From Caryophanales bacterium UBA7476 (GTDB lineage: Bacteria; Bacillota_I; Bacilli_A; RF39; UBA660), in NCBI GenBank assembly GCA_002477275.1, contig DLOU01000020.1, positions 1 through 45,836 of the forward strand: a stretch of 45,836 bases of DNA, given 5' to 3'. Below the pieces are notes generated by a model. That model searched no databases. It saw nothing but the letters and a program-made list of their open reading frames with translations, and was not told where the DNA came from. The position numbers were made by a program, and so were the translations under genes. Positions 41,807 through 45,836 of this stretch are shown piece by piece. Numbering within the stretch: position 1 is the stretch's first letter; the number at the start of each line of letters is the position of its first letter.

Positions 41807-42490
41807 ATGAATATTCAAAATACTTTTAGAAGAGTTGAACAGAAATATGTTCTGGATAAAAAACAATATAAAATAATTAAAGATAGTATTTCTGAACATT
41901 TTGACAAAGATAAGTTTCCAACTAGTAAAATTTACAATATATATTTTGATAATGATAATAATGACTTAATTATTAACTCATTAGAAAAACCTGTATATAA
42001 AGAAAAGTTTAGAGTAAGAAAATATGGTGATAGTGGTGAAATATTTTTAGAAATGAAACAGAAGTATAAAAGTGTTGTTTATAAGAGAAGGGTTATTTTA
42101 ACTCAAGATGAATATGATGCTTATTTAGATGATGGTATTTTTCCTTCTCATGATAAACAAATTATGAGTGAGATTGATTATTATATGAAGTATTATAATT
42201 TAAAGCCATTTATGGTTGTTGCTTATGATAGAGAAAGTTTTTTATCAAAGGATGATTCAGATTTTAGATTAACTTTTGATCATAATTTAAGAAGTAGAGA
42301 TAATAAATTAATTTTAGAAGATGATGAAAGCGATAAAATGTATTTTTCAGATGAAAAATGGATAATGGAATTAAAAAGTACAAATAATTTACCATTATGG
42401 TTTATTGATATTTTATCAAAAAATAAAATATATCCTGTATCATTTTCGAAGATAGGTAATATATATAAAAAGGAAAGAGGTAATGTTTAA
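41807..42490 (+). CDS. VTC-domain protein (triphosphate tunnel fold, polyphosphate polymerase-like)
   Basis: A 227-residue VTC-domain protein. The tunnel-fold residues are visible: RRVEQKYVLD at the start (ExK), KFRVRKYG near 66, FLEMKQKYKSVVYKRR near 81, IMELKST near 188 and SKIGNIYK near 216. Yeast Vtc4 with this fold makes polyphosphate at the membrane; the bacterial proteins are less studied. The gene overlaps the ATG of a DUF4956 membrane protein, and the trio ends with a carbohydrate-binding surface protein. AAAGGAGA precedes the start. Confidence 0.85.
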   Translation: MNIQNTFRRVEQKYVLDKKQYKIIKDSISEHFDKDKFPTSKIYNIYFDNDNNDLIINSLEKPVYKEKFRVRKYGDSGEIFLEMKQKYKSVVYKRRVILTQDEYDAYLDDGIFPSHDKQIMSEIDYYMKYYNLKPFMVVAYDRESFLSKDDSDFRLTFDHNLRSRDNKLILEDDESDKMYFSDEKWIMELKSTNNLPLWFIDILSKNKIYPVSFSKIGNIYKKERGNV

Positions 42491-43155
42491 TGTTAAATAG
42501 TGTTTTATCAAGTAGTGGTTTAACATTGGGAAGTTTATTAATTTGTTCACTTGCATCAATTATTTTTGGATTAATAATAGCTTTAGTTCATATGAAAACT
42601 TCAAAATATACAAAGAATTTTTTAATAACTTTAATTATTTTACCAATACTTGTTCAAACTGTAATTTTTATGGTTAATGGTAATTTAGGAACTTCAATAG
42701 CAATAGTAGGAGCATTTAGTTTAGTTAGATTTAGATCTGTAGCTGGAACAAGTCGTGAAATTGTTAGTATTTTCTTTGCAATGGCTATTGGTCTTGCTAC
42801 TGGAATGGGTCAAATTGTTTTTGCAGCAATTATTACTGTTCTTGTCAGCTTAATTTTAGTAATATTAAGTATTTCAAAATTTGGAGAAGGAAGTAATTCT
42901 ACAAAGAAATTAAAAATAACTATTCCTGACAATGTAGATTATACCGAAGTGTTTGATGATATATTTGATAAATATCTTGAAAAATCAACTTTAGATAGTG
43001 TTAAAACTGTAAATTTAGGAAGTTTATTTGAACTTACTTATACTGTTAATCTAAAGAATAATGTTAATGAGAAAAAATTTGTTGATGATTTAAGATGTAG
43101 AAATGGAAATTTAAAAATAATTTTAACTCATCCAATAAATGATGGAGAATTATAA
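42490..43155 (+). CDS. DUF4956 membrane protein
   Basis: 221 residues with about four membrane helices in the first 135 and a soluble domain of about 85 after FGEGSN. The stretch IVGAFSLVRFRSVAGTSREI is the family hallmark of DUF4956. The ATG shares a base with the VTC gene stop. Frequent pairing of VTC and DUF4956 genes suggests the membrane protein serves as export or anchoring partner of the polymer made by the VTC enzyme; this is inference. Confidence 0.87.
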   Translation: MLNSVLSSSGLTLGSLLICSLASIIFGLIIALVHMKTSKYTKNFLITLIILPILVQTVIFMVNGNLGTSIAIVGAFSLVRFRSVAGTSREIVSIFFAMAIGLATGMGQIVFAAIITVLVSLILVILSISKFGEGSNSTKKLKITIPDNVDYTEVFDDIFDKYLEKSTLDSVKTVNLGSLFELTYTVNLKNNVNEKKFVDDLRCRNGNLKIILTHPINDGEL

Positions 43156-43156
43156 T

Positions 43157-44857
43157 ATGAAGAAAAAACGAATAATAATTATTTTATCAATTATTATAGT
43201 AGTTGCTTTATCTACTTGTTTGATATTCTATTTTAAAAATAAGAATAGTAAAAGTAGTAAAAATGATGTCTCAAGTATTGATACTAATATTAAAGTAGAT
43301 AATGGTGATGAAAAAATTGATTGGGATAGTATGAAAACTACTAAGGTTACTTTAAGTAAAAGTTTAAAAATTACAGAGGAAGGTGTATATATATTAACCG
43401 GTACTATAAGTAATGGTAGTATAACTGTTAATACAGATGGCAATGTAAAACTAGTTTTAAATGGTGTAAATATAACAAATAATAGTGGTTCCGCAATATT
43501 AGTTGAGAATGCTAAAAATGTTGTTATTGAAACTAATGAAGGAACAACTAATAATTTAGAAGATGGATCTAATTATTCTGATATTGAATATGATGGATGT
43601 ATTTATTCTAAAGATGATTTAGTTTTACAAGGTAGTGGAACATTAAATGTTACAAGTAATTATTCTGATGCTATTGTATCAACTGATGATTTAAAAATTG
43701 TTAGTGGTACTTATAATATTAAGAGTCAAGATGATGGTATAAGAGGAAAAGATTCTGTATATATACTTGGTGGAACTATTAACATTGATAGTAATGCTGA
43801 TGGTATTAAGTCTACAAATGATTCTGATTCTACAAAAGGATTTATTTATATAAAAAATGGTACTATTGTTATAAATAGTGTAGAAGATGCAATTCAGGCT
43901 CAAACTAAATTAATAATTGATGATGGTAATTTTGATATAACTACAAATGGTGGTAGTGGTCAAAGTGGATCGGCAGTTGATAAATCCTTTGGAAGACAAA
44001 CAACTTATGATGAAACAAGTGCTAAGGGTTTAAAAGCAGAAAGTAATTTAGTTATTAAAGGTGGTAACTTTAAGATAAATAGTAAAGATGATGCTGTTCA
44101 TTCTAATAATGATGTTGGTATTTCAAATGCTACAATGGAAATATCATCTGGTGATGATGGTATTCATGCTGATAGTAGTGTAATTATTGAAAGCGGAACA
44201 ATAAATATTACTAAATCATATGAGGGAATAGAAGGTAAAAATATAACTGTTAATTCTGGTAATATTAGTTTAGTTTCAAGTGATGATGGATTTAATGTTA
44301 GTGGAGGTAATGATTCTTCAAGTATGAATGGAAGACCTGGACAAAATGGTGGTATGGATGCTGATTCTGGTGGAGTTTTAACAATAAACGGTGGAACAAT
44401 TTATGTTAGTGCCGATGGGGATGGACTTGATTCAAATGGTTCAATTACTATGACTGGAGGAATTGTTTATGTAGATGGACCAACAAATAATGGTAATGGT
44501 GCTCTTGATTATAATGCAACATTCAATATTTCAGGAGGTAGTCTTATTGCAGTAGGAAGTAGTGGAATGGCACAAAGTACTTCAACTTCTTCAAGTCAAA
44601 TATCCATTCAATACTATTTAAGTGGTAATTATAGTGATAAGTTATCTATTGAAGATTCAAGTGGTAATGTTATTTTTGAATATTCTCCTAAAAAATCATA
44701 TCAAAATGTAGTTTATTCTTCAGGAGATTTAAAAGAAGGAGAAACGTATACTTTAAAAATAAATGGAAATAGTGTTGGAACAGTTACAGCTAGTTCAATC
44801 GTTAATTCCAATGGAAGTGGAAATAATTATGGAATGCAAAGAGGAGGTAGAAGATAA
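43157..44857 (+). CDS. Secreted/anchored carbohydrate-binding beta-helix protein (Cthe_2159-like)
   Basis: 566 residues. An N-terminal membrane anchor or signal (about 3-26) is followed by a right-handed beta-helix built of repeated turns such as SDAIVSTDDLKI, DDGIRGKDSVYI, DDAVHSNNDVGI and DDGIHADSSVII; the Asp-Asp/Gly-Ile turns resemble the calcium-binding turns of Cthe_2159-type carbohydrate-binding proteins. A Gly/Ser-rich end finishes GMQRGGRR. The ATG at 43157 just after the DUF4956 stop is preferred over ATG 43139, which lies inside it. It probably faces the outside and binds an acidic polysaccharide. Confidence 0.8.
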   Translation: MKKKRIIIILSIIIVVALSTCLIFYFKNKNSKSSKNDVSSIDTNIKVDNGDEKIDWDSMKTTKVTLSKSLKITEEGVYILTGTISNGSITVNTDGNVKLVLNGVNITNNSGSAILVENAKNVVIETNEGTTNNLEDGSNYSDIEYDGCIYSKDDLVLQGSGTLNVTSNYSDAIVSTDDLKIVSGTYNIKSQDDGIRGKDSVYILGGTINIDSNADGIKSTNDSDSTKGFIYIKNGTIVINSVEDAIQAQTKLIIDDGNFDITTNGGSGQSGSAVDKSFGRQTTYDETSAKGLKAESNLVIKGGNFKINSKDDAVHSNNDVGISNATMEISSGDDGIHADSSVIIESGTINITKSYEGIEGKNITVNSGNISLVSSDDGFNVSGGNDSSSMNGRPGQNGGMDADSGGVLTINGGTIYVSADGDGLDSNGSITMTGGIVYVDGPTNNGNGALDYNATFNISGGSLIAVGSSGMAQSTSTSSSQISIQYYLSGNYSDKLSIEDSSGNVIFEYSPKKSYQNVVYSSGDLKEGETYTLKINGNSVGTVTASSIVNSNGSGNNYGMQRGGRR

Positions 44858-44879
44858 AGGCATAAAAATGCCTTTTTTT
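44856..44879 (+). terminator. Terminator of the VTC/DUF4956 operon
   Basis: AAAGGCAT (44856-44863) and ATGCCTTT (44868-44875), 4-base loop, then T residues. It starts in the stop codon. Confidence 0.85.
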
Positions 44880-44974
44880 GTTTATATTAATAACGTGTAA
44901 AATGTGTAAATAATTATTTCTTTATTGTTATTATGCAGTATATTGTATGTTATATTTATGATAGAGGTGATTTT

Positions 44975-45457
44975 ATGACTTGCCCAAAATGTGGAAAAGA
45001 AAATACAAGTAATAGTTATTGTGTTTATTGTGGTTTTAGATTTGGAAGTTCAGTTGCTAAATATGTTCAATTTGATAATGCAGTACCTATTAATAAATCA
45101 AAAGAAAAAATAAGTCAAGCCGGATTAATACCTTTATTAGTTTCAATAGTAAATCTTGGTATTGTTCCTATTATAGTAAAATTACTTGATAATTTATTGT
45201 TTTCATTTAGCTTTTTTGATTCTATTTCTGAAAAAATAGGTATTGATTCTTTTTATATTCCTTTTTCAATTATTGTCATATATTTGATTTTTTCAGCAAT
45301 TTTTTTCTTTAAGTCATATGGCACTTATTCAAAAAGGGGAGTAACTAAGTTAAGACAAATTATTCTTGTTTTATTATTTATACTTGTTATTCTATTTATA
45401 GTATTTTATATTGCTCCTTTTGTTTGGAATTATATATCACAATATAATATTGTGTAA
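44975..45457 (+). CDS. Zinc-ribbon membrane protein
   Basis: 160 residues: an N-terminal zinc ribbon (MTCPKCGKENTSNSYCVYCG, CxxC...CxxC) in the cytoplasm followed by three membrane helices (about 45-65, 90-112, 124-148). The ATG at 44975 follows AGAGGTGA; the 14 codons upstream in frame are probably untranslated. Such zinc_ribbon_2 membrane proteins are common in Firmicutes and mostly uncharacterised. Single-gene unit between the VTC operon and rpoZ. Confidence 0.75.
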   Translation: MTCPKCGKENTSNSYCVYCGFRFGSSVAKYVQFDNAVPINKSKEKISQAGLIPLLVSIVNLGIVPIIVKLLDNLLFSFSFFDSISEKIGIDSFYIPFSIIVIYLIFSAIFFFKSYGTYSKRGVTKLRQIILVLLFILVILFIVFYIAPFVWNYISQYNIV

Positions 45458-45520
45458 ATAACGTTGTTAATCTACTAAAAATATTTTTGTAAATTAAAGT
45501 GTCTAATTTTGTCGATTTAC

Positions 45521-45549
45521 TTGAATGTGTGTAAATATTAATATACTAT
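45521..45549 (+). promoter_or_regulatory. rpoZ promoter
   Basis: TTGAAT (45521-45526), 17-base spacer, TACTAT (45544-45549), 21 bases before the rpoZ ATG. Confidence 0.45.
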
Positions 45550-45570
45550 TATTATAGGGAGTGTGATACC

Positions 45571-45780
45571 ATGATTTATCCATCTATAGATAAATTGCTT
45601 AATATCGTCGATTCAAAATATGAACTTGTACATATAGCGGCCAGACGAAGTAAGGAGATTTCTAAAACAGATTACTATCAAATGCCAGAAGGGGAATATA
45701 AATCAAAAAAGAATATTGGAAGAGCACTTGAAGAAGTAGAAAAGGGACTCCTTAAAGTTACGAAAAGCACTAATAATTAG
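45571..45780 (+). CDS. rpoZ: RNA polymerase omega subunit
   Basis: A 69-residue omega subunit: MIYPSIDKLLNIVDSKYELVHIAARRSKEI is the conserved N-terminal core, with AARR the most conserved part, and GRALEEVEKGLL is the second helix. It helps assemble RNA polymerase beta-prime. In Firmicutes it often precedes priA; the window ends before that could be checked. A GGGAGTG site precedes the ATG. Confidence 0.93.
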   Translation: MIYPSIDKLLNIVDSKYELVHIAARRSKEISKTDYYQMPEGEYKSKKNIGRALEEVEKGLLKVTKSTNN

Positions 45781-45788
45781 TGCTTTTT
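45763..45788 (+). terminator. rpoZ terminator overlapping the stop codon
   Basis: AAAAGCACTAA (45763-45773) and TTAGTGCTTTT (45777-45787) form an 11-bp stem with a 3-base loop and a short T run. The stem contains the stop codon. Confidence 0.8.
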
Positions 45789-45836
45789 AATTTATAAGGA
45801 AAGTGCGTTTAATCAAAAAAAAATAATTGACATTCG

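Noticed and set aside
1..45836. CRISPR array, insertion sequence or prophage
   Set aside because: No regularly spaced direct repeats, transposase, integrase or phage structural gene was seen; the only clear tandem repeats are the short operator palindromes and the coding repeats in the HerA-like gene.

Overview
The window is one very AT-rich chromosomal segment that uses the standard code (TGA is a real stop, for example at the end of the murE-like gene). Gene order and content point to an uncultured, gut-type Bacilli/Erysipelotrichia-like Firmicute: dnaD-nth-pbp1a-recU, gpsB-rnpB, rodZ-pgsA-recA-rny, ftsY-ylxM...ffh and rpoZ all follow Bacillus-like synteny. A SpoVIF-like protein and a CotD-like coat protein suggest a spore former or a recent descendant of one. 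The species is an inference.

Region 1 (1-10.6 kb) is a long one-strand NAD(P) salvage operon: nicotinamidase, pncB, ADP-ribose Nudix hydrolase, nadE, nadD, pnuC, a NadR-type NMNAT/ribosylnicotinamide kinase, pncC, NAD kinase and finally an NrtR-type regulator. Together they take up nicotinamide riboside, recycle nicotinamide, nicotinate and NMN, and make NAD and NADP; no de novo genes are seen. A clean sigma-A promoter at 36-64 is overlaid and followed by four copies of an 11-bp palindrome, likely the operators of the NrtR at the operon's end. Inserted in the operon are an unusual pair (a 117-aa protein with a His/Ser/Cys tail plus a radical SAM enzyme), two unknown proteins, and the decayed 3' end of what looks like an ADP-ribosylglycohydrolase gene.

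Region 2 (10.6-25.6 kb) holds housekeeping genes: spoVIF-like, a small coiled-coil gene and der on the minus strand; two membrane proteins, hup, dgkA, cca, dnaD and nth on plus; pbp1a and recU on minus; an unknown protein paired with a HipA/PI-kinase-fold protein; gpsB; RNase P RNA; rodZ-like, pgsA, and recA with a LexA-type box.

Region 3 (25.6-38.8 kb) has a murE-like ligase, rny, RNase J (minus), a DUF1292 protein, a surface transglutaminase-like protein, ftsY, a membrane protein, ylxM, a HerA-type ATPase inserted between ylxM and ffh, and ffh.

Region 4 (38.8-45.8 kb) has an unknown protein, a CotD-like coat protein, a frame-disrupted ClpX-like AAA+ locus with no recognisable Walker A, a VTC-domain / DUF4956 / carbohydrate-binding beta-helix trio, a zinc-ribbon membrane protein and rpoZ. 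No tRNA, CRISPR array or insertion sequence was seen.
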